Notes: a model not told the origin generated them from the letters alone. Positions 53,521 through 64,000 are shown, counted from the stretch's first letter. The stretch: 64,000 nucleotides of DNA from Pomphorhynchus laevis (GCA_012934845.2 WNNJ02003333.1:1-64000), one strand, 5' to 3'. Numbers and translations are program-made.

Positions 53521-53924
53521 AAACTCGCTATTGAAATTATTACCGTCATCAAGCACATCCCTTTTCCCTTACGAATACGCAATGTGCTTTTAACTTTTCA
53601 TAAATTACTATGCACCTACCCCACAACAACCTACTAAATGCTCGGTTGTTGTGTTATTTACTCTTTGTACTACATTTTTTGTAAAGGTGTTAATAGTATT
53701 TTTAAATATATTATTCACGGCTTTAAAATAATCAAATCAGCTAACTGAGTTACGTATTTAATATAATTATAAAATTGAAAAAAATGCTATATCGAAATTT
53801 TATAATTAAATAATAAATAATTGTTATAAGATCTTATATAATTTAAATCAAGTTATAATTAAAAAAAATTAAAATAGAAGTCAATTTTTATGAATTGACT
53901 AATTAATATCAGACGATGTATCAG

Positions 53925-54040
53925 AATAAGGATTAGAGGTCATCAGGAGGAGCTGCTATGCTATCAGGTTTCAGCACTTATTCCTCGACCCAGCATAGCA
54001 GCGTGGCCAAATACGCGGTAATGACCTATTTCGAGTTTTC
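53925..54040 (-). ncRNA. F2 hammerhead-like structured tail, copy e
   Basis: Minus strand: CTGCTATGCTGGG, TC, GAGGA, TGCTGAAACC, AGCATAGCAG, CTCCTC, CTGATGACCTCTAA. Relative to copy d, TT/AA in the outer helix is replaced by CT/AG, which keeps pairing. Confidence 0.45.
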
Positions 54041-54199
54041 TAGTTTTCTAGTTTTTAAATAAAGATAAATAATTAATAATAAATAAAGATAAATAATAAA
54101 TAATTATATAAGATTTTATACAGTTTATATTTATATCAAGTTAAAATTTAAAAGTGAAATTTAAAATAAAGGTCAATGTTTATGAATAAATAACAAATG

Positions 54200-54325
54200 A
54201 TGTAACAGAATAAGGAATATATGTCATCTGCAGGAACTGCTATGTTATAAAATTTCGGTCCCTATTCCTCAACCCAACATAGCAGCCGGGCCAAATACAT
54301 GTTTATGACGTATTTCCTCTCTTGA
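54200..54325 (-). ncRNA. F2 hammerhead-like structured tail, copy f (decayed)
   Basis: CTGCTATGTT pairs with AACATAGCAG and GACCGAAA is kept, but the CTGATGA strand reads CAGATGA. Confidence 0.35.
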
Positions 54326-54351
54326 AATTTGATTATCTGGTGTATCTTAAT

Positions 54352-54371
54352 TTAATACAGAGTATATTAAT
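54352..54371. repeat. RTE target-site duplication, left
   Basis: ttaatacagagtatattaat, identical to 57542-57561. Confidence 0.93.
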
Positions 54372-54391
54372 CTTCTTTTTTTTCTTTTTCT

Positions 54392-55234
54392 TTAGCGTCT
54401 TTCCCGTGTAGGTACGGGGTCCGCTGCTTTTGAAAGTTGCCTCCACTTGGTTCTATTTATGGCGTCTTTGGTTTCTAGTCCAACACTTATCAAATCATGA
54501 CGTATGACGTCCATCCATCGCAATTTCGGCCTTCCTATCGGACGCTTTCCATCCACTGTCACGGCGATGAACCTATTTGATGGTTGGTGTTCGCTTGCGC
54601 GGATAACGTGGCCGTACCATTGTAGTCGTTTTTCGCAAAGTTTCTTTATTATTGGCACTACGCCAAAACGATCCCTGATTTCTTCGTTCCGGACATGATC
54701 TTGTAAAGTTTTTCCTGCTGTCCATCGGAGCATCTTTGACTCCATTGCGGCAACTTTGCGCTCCTCATATTTTGATATCGCCCAGCATTCAGCCCCATAA
54801 AGGACCACCGATCGTATTAAAGTTTTGTAAATTTTCGACTTCAGTCGGTCTTTTATCTTTGGATCGCAGAGAATACCTGTAGCTGACCGCCATTTCATCC
54901 AGGCTGCATTTATTCGAGAAGAGACCTCTGCGCGTAGGATACCATCTGCCGCTATGGTGGAGCCAAGGTATTTAAATGCAGTTGTTCGGTGCAGTGTGTG
55001 TTTTCCAAACTGTAGCGGCTGATCATTATTCATAGTTGTGGTCAGGTATTCCGTTTTACGCGTGTTCAGGCGTAGACCAAACTGCTTGAGTCGATTTCCC
55101 CAGCTGTTTATTTGTTGTTGGAGGTCATCTTTATCTACGGACGCAAGCATGACGTCATCTGCATATAGAATCGTCCACGGAAACTGTCTGTTTAGATTGT
55201 TGGATATAGCATCCATAACGAGGATGAATAGCAA
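54392..55234 (-). CDS. RTE RT, motif C to C-terminus
   Basis: 280 codons. WTILYADDVMLASVDKDDLQ carries the YADD catalytic pair, followed by RLNTRKTEYL, YLGSTIAADG and the RTE C-terminal domain (VLYGAECWAISKYEERKVAA, KRLQWYGHVIRASEHQPSNR, GRPKLRWMDVIRHDL). It ends LSKAADPVPTRERR shortly before the A-rich tail. Confidence 0.93.
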   Translation of the reverse strand: MLFILVMDAISNNLNRQFPWTILYADDVMLASVDKDDLQQQINSWGNRLKQFGLRLNTRKTEYLTTTMNNDQPLQFGKHTLHRTTAFKYLGSTIAADGILRAEVSSRINAAWMKWRSATGILCDPKIKDRLKSKIYKTLIRSVVLYGAECWAISKYEERKVAAMESKMLRWTAGKTLQDHVRNEEIRDRFGVVPIIKKLCEKRLQWYGHVIRASEHQPSNRFIAVTVDGKRPIGRPKLRWMDVIRHDLISVGLETKDAINRTKWRQLSKAADPVPTRERR

Positions 55235-55366
55235 CGGGGACGGCGCAGACCCTTAATGAACTCCAACGGTGATAGGAAAATCATATGTATATCCCACGGT
55301 CGTACATACCCGACTTGTTGATCCTTTGTATATTAGCTTGACCCATTCAACAATCTCTTCAGGGAC

Positions 55367-55747
55367 TTAGTGGAATCTCAAAGCGTAGCAAATAACTTCA
55401 TGCGGGACCCGATCGAACGCTTTTTCAAGATCAAGGAACGCACAGTATATATCTTTCTGTTTTTCGCGATGTTTTTCAAGAAGAAGGCGAAGGGCATAGA
55501 TAGCATCGATGGTGCCACAGTTCTTAACAAAACCACATTGATTTGAGGATATCTTGACTATGCTTCTTATCCTATCGTTTATCACATGTTCCAAAATGTT
55601 GAGGTTGTGTGAAATGAGACGAATCGGGCGGTAATTTGAACAGTCGGCCGGATTTCCCTTCTGTTTCCATATAGGTACGGTTGTGTTCCGTCTCCAATCA
55701 AGAGGTAACTCCTTTTCTTTAATTATTTTGTTGAAAAACTGCACCAA
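55367..55747 (-). pseudogene. RTE RT, N-terminal motifs
   Basis: PLDWRRNTTVPIWKQKGNPA, CSNYRPIRLISH, NQCGFVKNCGTIDAIYALR and DIYCAFLDLEKAFDRVPHEV (motif A Asp) are in RTE order. It connects to 55234-54392 after a short out-of-frame stretch. Bases 55416-55470 of this gene are copied, inverted, into the endonuclease region. Confidence 0.9.
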
Positions 55748-56041
55748 CCACCTTGTTGAATCCTGTACACTTGATTTCCAGAATTATGAAGCTACATCAT
55801 CAGGCCCCGTAGCTTTTGCGCTTTTTATTTTATGTAGTGCAATTTCAACCTCGATAGCTGTTATGGGCAAGACTGGGCCTTCGATCGGCGGAAGATGTGG
55901 TATAGGTGGGTGTTCAAATTCCTGGGTGGATATCTCTTTGAAGTAAGTTCGCCATCGCTCTAATACCTACGTCCTACGAGTAAGCAAAACACCGCTTTGA
56001 TCGTTTATTCCATGAAACTTTTCAGTATCCTGCGTTTTTTG

Positions 56042-56530
56042 TTATCTTGTTCGGGCGATTCTATAAATTGCATGCTCTCCTTCACGTGTATCGAGTTTCG
56101 CGTACAAATCATCAAACTTCTTTGCTTTAGTTTGAGCTATTACTTTTTTTGCTTTCTTTTTAGCTCCTTTGTATTTTTCCCAGTCTTCGGAACATTTGCT
56201 CGCGAGCCAGACGTGGTAACTGCGTTTCTTTTGTCGAACACTTTCTTTTACTTCCTCGGTCCATAGCCATGAAGTTTTATCCAGTCGTCGTGTTCCAGGT
56301 TTTGTAGTACCAAGTATCTCTTGGGCAAATTTCGTAATGGACGCTTTGGTTTTTTCTGATGTTTCATTTATCGTCGTTATGGGTGCCATACTTTTTATGG
56401 GCTTCAAATCGGATTCCGTTTTCTTAAATTTCCACCATTTTATACGAGGTCTCACGTTAGGTTCTGTGCTAGGTTGCTTCGGCGAGGTGATATTCAGGGT
56501 TGTAACGACAGGTCTATGTTGAGTTGTCAC
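56042..56530 (-). pseudogene. RTE linker between endonuclease and RT
   Basis: 162 codons, from TTQHRPVVTTLNI (end of the endonuclease) through RRLDKTSWLWTEEVKESVRQ and KKRSYHVW to KLDTREGEHAIYRIARTR, all standard in RTE ORF2. Confidence 0.85.
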
Positions 56531-57172
56531 TGTTTTATACGGGATAGACTTTGTATCGATTACGAGTTTGAGATTACACCGTCGGACTAAGATATAGTCG
56601 ATTTGGGTTTTATTTAAGGAGCTGTGAAAAGTGATGAGGTGTGATGCTCGTTTTTGAAACCATGTATTGCATATAACGAGGTCATGTGCATCTGCGAATT
56701 CAAGGATTTGCTCACCATCGTCGTCTCTTCGTCCAAATCCCTTCCCCCATGACAGTTGTGTCCATCCCTTTCGACACCGACATGGCCATTATCGCGAAAA
56801 ACAGAAAGATATATACTGTGCGTTCCTTGATCTTGAAAAAGCGTTTAGATCTCCAGCGATGATTATCATGTGATCCTTTGGAACTTCAGCATTTAATTCG
56901 TCGATCTGTGTCCAGAACCTTTCTTTGACTACCTTGTCGCATCCTGTTTGTGGCGCATATGCGCTGAAGATATGTATTATCCGGTTATCAAAAGCGACGG
57001 TTATTTTCATCAGTCGGTTACTGTATCGATGAACTTCCGCGATACTATTTCGGAAACGGTTGGAGACAATGATGCCGACGCCACTCATCGTTTTAGGTTT
57101 TCCGTAGTATATACATTTGAAACCAAGACCAATTTGTCTAGATTTGTCGCCTGACCAACGCATCTCTTGCAC
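56530..57172 (-). pseudogene. RTE AP endonuclease with 55-bp internal insertion
   Basis: 57172-56846 reads MQEMRWSGDKSRQIGLGFKC (catalytic Glu), GVGIIVSNRFRNSIAEVHRY, SAYAPQTGCDKVVKERFW and MIIIAGDLN. Downstream, other frames continue with GHVGVERDG, EFADAHDLVICNTWFQKR and TQIDYILVRR. Bases 56791-56845 are an inverted copy of RT bases 55416-55470, inserted exactly between GDLN codons and GHVG. Without them the frame would join as GDLNGHV. Confidence 0.88.
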
Positions 57173-57541
57173 TGCACATATATCGATTCATCGTCGTTTT
57201 AGAGACTCGGCGATTTCCAAAGAACGACCAGTCAGCGAGCCGACATTCAATGTTGCAATTCGAACTCGTTTTCTTTTTGATTCAGCTTTCGTATGGTAGC
57301 TAGTTTAGTTAGCCCCCCCGCAGTCACTTTTACTGCAGAGACCCTTGATGACTTATCGCTCAGGCCAGGCCGTACCTGAGCGCGTCGCTTACCGGGGACG
57401 CCGTAGTCCTGACGTTTGGAGCATTGAGACAACATTTCATAAAGTTGATGCAACGGTTTTGTTTTACGGCTGGCTTGTCGCGAAGTCTATCGCCAACCCT
57501 CCTCCTTTCTCAGCACGGGCTTGGGACCGGCCATGGCGGAG

Positions 57542-57561
57542 TTAATACAGAGTATATTAAT
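57542..57561. repeat. RTE target-site duplication, right
   Basis: ttaatacagagtatattaat. Confidence 0.93.
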
Positions 57562-58540
57562 AGCAGCGTTAATTGATATACATTTTATAGATAAAATGAA
57601 AAGCGGATGCGGATCTATATAATTACGATTTAAGTATATTAAGATTTAATTATATTTCTTCAAGTATAAAAGAGATAGAGATTTATGTATTCATGGAACT
57701 GCGTTGCTCTATGATTATAAGAATTCTACCCTATTATAAAATCAATATTGTTTTGTTAAGTTAATAAAAGATGTTCTTTTTAATTACTAAAAATATTGCG
57801 TAAATCCCTCGAATGGGATTTACGATTTTTGCCATGAATTATCATCCATGGCAAAAAGTGCGCTGTAATTTTCCCAACGATAGTTTGAACTACATCCGAA
57901 ATATTAAGTAAATATTTTTTGTGATCAGCAAAGATGAAAAGCTTTTTCCTTTATACATATTAAGTAAATATTATATATCAAAATTTGATTTATTTATTCA
58001 AATACGTGCCAAAGCCAAAAAGACTATTTAGCAGTCCAAAAAATAAGAAAACAAAACAAAGAACAGATAGTCAATCAACGGAGCGGTGAATATCGTAACT
58101 AAATAGGTAAGTTCAGCAGTGGTGCTGAATGGCGGTATTGTTCACGAATCATTTTCCAGCATCGTGATTTTAACGTGGCCAAGCTAAGGCAGATAATTTT
58201 ACATCTTAATTCCCCTCCTCGACAGTCTAAATATGTTCATTAATCTGCCGACTAGTGATTACATCGGTGAGATAACCCACCACAGCATTCGACATGTGAC
58301 TTAGACAAATAATTCTCAAAGTCATGAACCTCTCCCTTACCGACAACATGTCAATACGACTAAGACGTACATGATAATCACTACCACTTGAAACAATATA
58401 GAGCCTCGAATTTCGCCTAAGAATAGACTAAGTCTAATAGTTCTTGCTTGGTGACAGGAATACAAACCTGAATAATATTCCAAGTGAGGCCCGATGAGGG
58501 AGGTGAATAACTTCTTGAACATATGACAGCTTGAATTTGG
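57562..58540. other. Non-coding AT-rich DNA with twin hairpins
   Basis: The only structure I see is two adjacent hairpins: CGTAAATCCC/GGGATTTACG (57799-57824) and TTTTTGCCATG/CATGGCAAAAA (57826-57857). There is no gene. Confidence 0.6.
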
Positions 58541-58549
58541 CAGCTGTGC

Positions 58550-58960
58550 TGTCCGTTCGTTCAGTTTGTTCGTTCACTTTGTTTGTTCAGTTTGTTCGAT
58601 CACTTTGCTTGTTTAGTTTGTTCGTTCACTTTGTTTGTTCAATTGATAGTTCAGTCCGTTTGTTCAGTCCGTTCAGTCAGTCAATTCGCTCAGTTCGTCC
58701 GTTCAGTCCGTTGTATGTTCAATCTGCTCTTTCAGTGCGTTCGTTTAATATGTTCGTTCAATCTGTTTATTTAGCATGTTCGTTCAGTCCGTTTTTCAGC
58801 ATGTTCGTTCAGTCCGTTTTTCAGCATGTTCGTTCAATCCATTCGTTCAATTCGTTTGTATAATCCGTTCGTTTAATACGTTTTGTTTGTTTTCTCAGTC
58901 TGTTTGTTCAATCCGTGTGTTCAATCCATTCGTTCAGTTCGTTCGTATTTATACGCGTGC
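58550..58960. repeat. Minisatellite of GTTCGTTCAGTCY type
   Basis: About 400 bases of irregular repeats built on TTCGTTCAGT and TTTGTTCAAT, with a 4-base (GTTC) sub-period and a 12-26-base super-period. All three forward frames are open across parts of it, giving Phe-Val-Gln-Ser-rich artefacts. Confidence 0.9.
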
Positions 58961-59284
58961 GGGGTTCCGAATATAACTGTAAGTTTTTATGGATGATTTA
59001 TTCAAAATGATGTTTGATTTACTAGATAAGATGTAGTTTAATCAGACTCAACAATTATAACTTTTCTTTTTATTTAGCATCTGATTATGCTCTTACAAAA
59101 CGAATTAATACGTTATTCAGAACGCCAGAGATAGTAAGCTAAAGAAGTCTTACACTGGCATGCTGCAAAAATTGACATCTAAATTTACTTTGGAGCATTT
59201 GATTCGAAGTAGTTATGTGTATTATCCCTCAAATGTGTACCTTTGAATAATTTATATAATTTATTGTTTAATTTATCAATTTAT

Positions 59285-59640
59285 ATAATAATTTATTTAA
59301 CGGGTTAAATGAGTACCAGCTGCACGCCTACAAATCAACTAATAAAAAACAGAAAAATCAAACAGATAAATTAGTTAAATTGTTTAAATGGGATCGGATG
59401 AGCGTTTGAAGCACATCAGGGAGGTTGATTGGCGTATATTAATGGGAAGATGATTTCACGACATAGAAGCATTCATCAAAAAGGAGCCGAAGCCAAATGA
59501 GGTAGAGTAGTTTGACACATGTAAAGAAGTAAATTACGGGAACGCAATGAACAGTAAACAGGACAATAGGCATAAAGAAAAGGAAGGTTATGAAAACTTA
59601 AAAAGGCGGAAAACATGCCCGGCGTTGCTCTTTGGGGAGA
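59285..59640 (-). mobile_element. CR1/L2-like LINE, extra 3' piece
   Basis: AATTTATTTAACGGG to GGGAGGTTGATTGGCG and GAAGATGATTTCACGA repeats 59735-60000 at about 80%. It is a second truncated copy of the same LINE 3' region, about 450 bases upstream of the other. Confidence 0.65.
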
Positions 59641-59734
59641 AATGTCTTACTCCCTTAGCTTGATCTAACTGCGGTGGAGGACATCCAGCATAGGCACGCA
59701 AATGCCACCTGTTTAAATTTATTAATATAAGTAC

Positions 59735-61190
59735 AAATTTATTTAACGTGGCAAATGCGTACAAGCTGCACGCTTACAAGTCCACTAACACAAAATGAAA
59801 AAGTCGAGCAGATTAATTGTTTAAATGGGATCATATTTGGCGTTTAAAGCACGACAGGGAAGTTGATTGGTGTATATGAATGGGCAGATGATTCCACGAT
59901 AGAGGAGCAAACACAAGGAAGAAGCGAAGAACAGTAAACAGGACGAGAATTATCAAGAAAAGGAAGGTTGAGAAATGAAGGGGTATGAAAAGTTACAAGG
60001 CGGAAAGCAACGAGAAGAATACGAATTTGAATATGACAATAAATTGTAGGCAAATCGAGAGAAGCAAGATGGTAGGATGTATGATCAAAAATAAGAAGAC
60101 GGAGGAGAATTCGGACGGCTGCTTTGACGATGCGTTGTAGGGGAAGAAGAGTGGATTTAGGTGAGTTGGAAAATAGACTAAGACAATAATCAAGTCTAGA
60201 AAAAAGGAGAGAAGATATGAGAGTTATACAAGAAGGGAAATCGATCAATCTACGAACTTGACAGAGGTTGCGGAGAATCAATTTAAATGAGCGTACTTTA
60301 TCTCTAACAAAAGGTTGTCGAAATAGAAGACTAGGAAAACGAGATTATCAATGATAAGAAAAATTGTAAAATTTAATTATACGAAGGTAGGTTCTAAGCC
60401 AAGGCGTCGAGATAGAATCCACATAATTTTGAATTTATTAGGATTCATAGAAAGGCGATGGGAAGATGATTGGAAATTGAGGCAAGATATTTGGAAGCAG
60501 AAGCACTAAGATCATGAATACGATAAGCATGTCCATGAGCATTTATGATAATGTCGTCAGCATATTGCATAAAATGGAAGTTAAATGTATGAGATATCGA
60601 AGACAAGTCACCGTGAAGAAGATATAAAAGTAAAGGGCCTGATGTGGAGCCTTGTAGGACATAAGAAGGGATGGAAGAAGGATAGGAAGGAGAAGCATAG
60701 AACAGACGCGAAATGTACGGTTTGATAGATATGAAGAAAACCAAGTTACAGTGGGTAAATGGAATCATAATCACGAAGAAGGCGGTTGAGAAGAATCGAG
60801 TGATCGACGATGTCAAAAGCAGATTATAGATAAAGAGAAACTATGACACTACACAATTTTTGATCGCGCGAGACCAATAAGTCTTTATAAATTTCAAGAC
60901 AAGCAATTTCAGCTGAGTGATTAGAGCGAAAAGCGGTTCGGAAAGGAGGAAACAAGTTGGAGGAAAGAGATATACATTAACTTGCTTGAGAACAAGACGC
61001 CCAAGGAGTTTGGAGAGGATGAGAGAAGTTGAATAGGACGGTACGAAGATGGTAGTGAGCTGTCGAGATATTTATTTTTTGAGGAGAGGGCGAACCGTGA
61101 GGCATTTTAAGTTGGAAGGAAATGTGCGACTACGGATAGACAAGTTGAACAATGTGGTTATGAAGGATGAGATAGCGGAGCAGATATTTT
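59735..61190 (-). mobile_element. CR1/L2-like LINE fragment
   Basis: The minus strand carries RT remnants (60816-60445: VLQGSTSGPLLLYLLHGDLS and FMQYADDIIINAHG) and a C-terminal region (60281-59844: ISSLLFSRLDYCLSLFSNSP, STLLPLQRIVKAAVRILLRL, DHTSYHLASLDLPTIYCHIQ). This layout is typical of the CR1/L2/Daphne group. 61190-60820 holds pre-motif RT remnants. There is no endonuclease. Confidence 0.8.
59844..60281 (-). pseudogene. CR1/L2-like LINE ORF2 C-terminal segment
   Basis: 145 codons. SSLLFSRLDYCLSLFSNSPK and LPLQRIVKAAVRILL are the conserved block after the RT thumb in CR1-group LINEs. The frame runs to CSSIVESSAHSYTPINFPVV. Confidence 0.75.
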
Positions 61191-61700
61191 TAACCAATTA
61201 AATAAGCTAACTGAGTCTACGTATTTTATATTGCAAATTAAATTAATAAATAATTGTTATAAGATTTTATATAATTTATATCAAGATGAAATATAAACTG
61301 AAATTAAAAATAAAAATCAATTTTTATGAATTGACTAATAGATAACAAACTATGTATCAGAATAAGGATTAGAGGTCATCAGGAGGAACTGCTATGTTAT
61401 CAGGTTTCGGCCCCTAACTCCTCTACCCAACATAGCAGTGGGGGCCAAATACATACTAATGATGTATTTCCTCTGAAATAACTATATAGTATCTTATTCT
61501 AATACAAAGTATATTATTTATTATCCATCCATAAAAATTTGCCACTTAAGAGTTTAAATTTATTCTTTATATTATTGTGTTGATTTATATATTTTACTAT
61601 TTTCTGCTTGATGTTATTTTTATAGTAACCTAGTTTAAAATATGTATCTTTTAAATTATTTAAATGATTTTGAAGAAAGCCAATATCATTACATATTGTT
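61190..61700 (-). mobile_element. Naiad-type PLE tail
   Basis: AT-rich trailer, F2 motif (61360-61480), then the last part of the RT thumb (SGKFLWMDNK region near 61520, antisense) to about 61695. It is nearly identical to 17200-17590. Confidence 0.85.
61360..61480 (-). ncRNA. F2 hammerhead-like structured tail, copy g
   Basis: Same strands and pairings as copy d at 45144: CTGCTATGTTGGG, TA, GAGGA, TTAGGGGCCGAAACC, AACATAGCAG, TTCCTC, CTGATGACCTCTAA. Confidence 0.55.
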
Positions 61701-63645
61701 GCAAGTGAGTGGTAATTTGTTCAGAAGGAAAGTTTTATTAGATAATAAGAGAAGAACCGTATAAACTTCATCCGACGAAACGGGAAGAAGGTGGAATAAT
61801 TCTGGGAGGGAAGTAAATTTATTTTATAAATATTAAATAAATTTAAAAAGACTTAAGCGACTTTAAACAACATGATAAATCATCTTGCTGATCAATCCAC
61901 TCAATTGAAACTCAGTCTATCAATCAGTTTGTCTGATTGAATGGAATTGATAGATTCCATTGGTATTTTATAAATTCTTTTGAATTTGATAAAATATTGA
62001 TTCAATTGATGAAACTTATTTACTGGACGTTATGTCGGTAACATTGTTTGCATATATGTCATTTATTATTTTATCTTCCCAATTGAGAACATATTGCCGT
62101 TTTTGCAACATTAGTACTCTATCAGATTTCAGAATAGGCATAATTTCACTTAAGTTGTTTACAGACCAATAGAAATATATTTCAAGTGTCCTCAATGTAA
62201 GTTCCTTTGATCGAACTTACATCCAATTTGATACAGAAGTAAAAACATTTCAAAGCGCAGCTGAACTAAAGTATACCTAAAATAGACGCTTGCGCAAGCT
62301 ATGACCTTGAGTTTTTGATGTAACGATTTTTTATTCAAAAAATGCTTGAATTGACTGTCAGGCAAGTTTGAACAATTGCTATTCAGCCTGAAGAATAAAA
62401 CTTGTACTTTGAATCTATGTTGACTTAAGTTATTGAACTAAAATGTTAAGTTTCACTCTTAAAATTGCAAATAGTCAAGGTGAGATATATGATATGTTCG
62501 CAAAATATCATTTCCATTTTCCGATATTTGAGTAATTGGGATCGCTTTTAGGTCGATAGTGTTATCTATGGAAAATCAGCCTGTATTTTTCCTAGGCTGG
62601 TAGTAATGCCATTGAAAATGAAATATCGATTGATTAAATACAAGATTTTCTTTACTTGACGCACTTAACATTCAGTAAAATGTAGATTCGTTTTTTGCAA
62701 CTACCTAGACTAATATATAGTATTTCTCAAGCAACGATGCTTTTACTTTTGATAAATGACCTGTTATAAAACTAGAATATCATCAATTCTGTAAGTATTA
62801 AATTTTGGAGACTAGATCAACATTGCGTTCAAATGTAGAGTTCTTTTAGATGAGTATAAGCTAATGTGTCAAAATGTTGTTTTCAGCATAACATCTTTGG
62901 AGTAAACTTTAAAAACGTAGAGCGCTTATAATATTCAACAAGACATTTAACAAATAGCATAATGTCATGATCTAAGAGTTATTGTTCATATCAACTAGGC
63001 TTAATACAGAAATATGGCACCATTTTTGTATTAAGTCTGATTTTTACAAATCAGACAATTTTTTTAACGTAATTGATGCCCTCTTGTGTTATCAGTATCA
63101 TTTTTTACAAATATTTAGTTAAGGATATGAAATTAAAAAATTAATCTAACATAATGATTAATATTAATCTAACATTATTCAATGTTCGTCGGATATATGT
63201 TTTCTCGCATTATATGTGTAATATCGGGTTGTGTTCCTACGCGTGTGATTTAAACTTTTTATGAATCTTTATTTTGATTTCTTAGAAATGGTTTTTAAAA
63301 TTTGGTTTTTAAAATTTCGTAGAAATTTTCAGTCACTACTACTTTAGACTGGAAACTACCTCATATTGAAAGACCATTAACATTGAAGTATATCATGCTT
63401 TTTTTTATTAAATCTTTAAAAAATTAAAAAAATACATGTCTCCTTGTAATAGTATGTTCATTGAAAATCACTTTTGATTAGCAATTTCATTAGTATCATG
63501 TAATTGAATCACATTAGTTCATTCATAAAAGTAATATCAACACGCTATTGTCCATTTATTTTTTAAATTGCTGATTTTTACATATATTTTATAAATATTC
63601 TGATTTATTAATAATTAACTGTAATTTGAGCAAGATATATGCAGC
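61700..63645. other. AT-rich intergenic DNA
   Basis: There is no open frame worth reporting. Isolated hairpins include ATGTAAGTTC/GAACTTACAT (62195-62222) and GTCTGATTT/AAATCAGAC (63035-63056). Confidence 0.6.
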
Positions 63646-63825
63646 TAATCTAAAGGATGAAAGTAGTTGTGCTGACTGGCTAAGAAGTCAATGTATTTTT
63701 TAATTAAATTGCCCCGTAATTATTTAAATATATTTTTCCCTTCAAACCCAACAATTACAGGAAACTTTTATAGGAAGATATTTTGACTTATCCAATCAGC
63801 ATAACTACTTTCATCCATTAGATTA
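63646..63825. mobile_element. MITE-like element, 180 bp
   Basis: TAATCTAAAGGATGAAAGTA at the left and the inverse of CTACTTTCATCCATTAGATTA at the right give about 40-bp imperfect terminal inverted repeats, including the GTGCTGACTGG and CCAATCAGCA blocks. The ends may include a TA duplication, as for Tc1/mariner-type MITEs. The interior is AT-rich and non-coding. Confidence 0.65.
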
Positions 63826-63852
63826 GAGTATGATTAGCTATGATTAGCTATT

Positions 63853-63896
63853 AAATATGATTGGGGAAGCTATGATTAGCTTCCCCAATCATATTT
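63853..63896. repeat. Perfect 20-bp hairpin
   Basis: AAATATGATTGGGGAAGCTA, loop TGAT, then its exact complement. It is embedded in three direct repeats of TATGATTAGC. Confidence 0.9.
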
Positions 63897-64000
63897 TGTC
63901 ATTCATAAATTAGAATAATTATAAATATATTTAGGTGTAACATATGCAAAAGTTAGTAATTCAAAAAATCGAATATAAAATTTTATAAAATTTTTTTAAT

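Larger units (their letters stand above)
53730..54371 (-). mobile_element. Two Naiad-type PLE tails in tandem
   Basis: Two copies of the F2 tail plus AT-rich trailer follow each other (F2 at 53925-54040 and 54200-54325). The second continues into the 3' UTR sequence seen near 61500 (TTAATACAGAGTATATTAAT), where the RTE LINE inserted. Confidence 0.7.
54372..57541 (-). mobile_element. RTE-clade LINE, full length with 20-bp TSD
   Basis: 3170 bp between perfect 20-bp duplications. The minus strand starts CTCCGCCATGGCCGGTCC and GGAGGAGGGTTGGCGATAG, typical of RTE 5' ends. It encodes AP endonuclease, linker and RT, and ends with an A-rich AAGAAAAAGAAAAAAAAG tail. GC content is far above the flanks. 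Several frame changes interrupt the single ORF. It is inserted in a Naiad tail and therefore postdates it. Confidence 0.95.

Noticed and set aside
58531-58976. Secreted or membrane Phe-Val-rich protein
   Set aside because: It is a minisatellite translation; neighbouring frames give equally open products.

Overview
The window looks like a repeat-dense, AT-rich stretch of an invertebrate nuclear genome, probably an arthropod. The evidence is the mix of elements: many Penelope-like elements (PLEs) with GIY-YIG domains, including the type with GIY-YIG upstream of RT known from invertebrates; a jockey-like LINE with a zinc-knuckle ORF1; an RTE-clade LINE; a CR1/L2-like LINE; a Merlin and a hAT DNA transposon; and several satellites. 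I could not support any ordinary host gene, rRNA, tRNA or CRISPR array. The species cannot be named from the sequence.

Layout. 1-3078: two adjoining tandem arrays (390-bp and 443-bp units), two long palindromes and (TA)n tracts. 3079-10063: four or five degraded PLE pieces, all on the minus strand. 10064-12355: a complete Merlin transposon (TIRs, 8-bp TSD, open transposase). 12690-14090: an unrecognised broken coding region, perhaps a virus fossil. 14563-15800: a 495-bp satellite ending in a foldback. 15790-27260: jockey-like LINE copies J1-J4 with a PLE fragment and remains of another retroelement. 27470-32860: PLE remnants, PLE tails, and an unrecognised coding block bracketed by two ribozyme-like motifs. 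33096-40490: two head-to-tail LINE copies, J5 and J6, the latter the best preserved. 41040-47770: a satellite array containing a near-full-length Naiad-type PLE. 49380-50310: another Naiad piece. 51799-52912: a short hAT copy with TSD. 54372-57541: a full-length RTE LINE with a 20-bp TSD, inserted into a Naiad tail. 58550-61190: a minisatellite and a CR1-like LINE. 61190-64000: a Naiad tail, then AT-rich DNA with a small MITE and hairpins.

The most interesting signal is a set of structured RNA-like motifs scattered through the PLE-related DNA. Family F1 (five copies) and family F2 (seven copies, on Naiad tails) both carry all three conserved strands of a hammerhead ribozyme core (CTGAYGA, GAAA, and UH) with matching helices I, II and III. 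The helices change sequence between F1 copies while staying paired. The strands run in a cyclic order that is the reverse of every known hammerhead type. A third family, F3, has the normal local order and resembles the small hammerhead variants already known from PLE ends. One F1 copy sits in each full unit of the 390-bp array, and another pair brackets the 1.4-kb coding block at 30855-32255.
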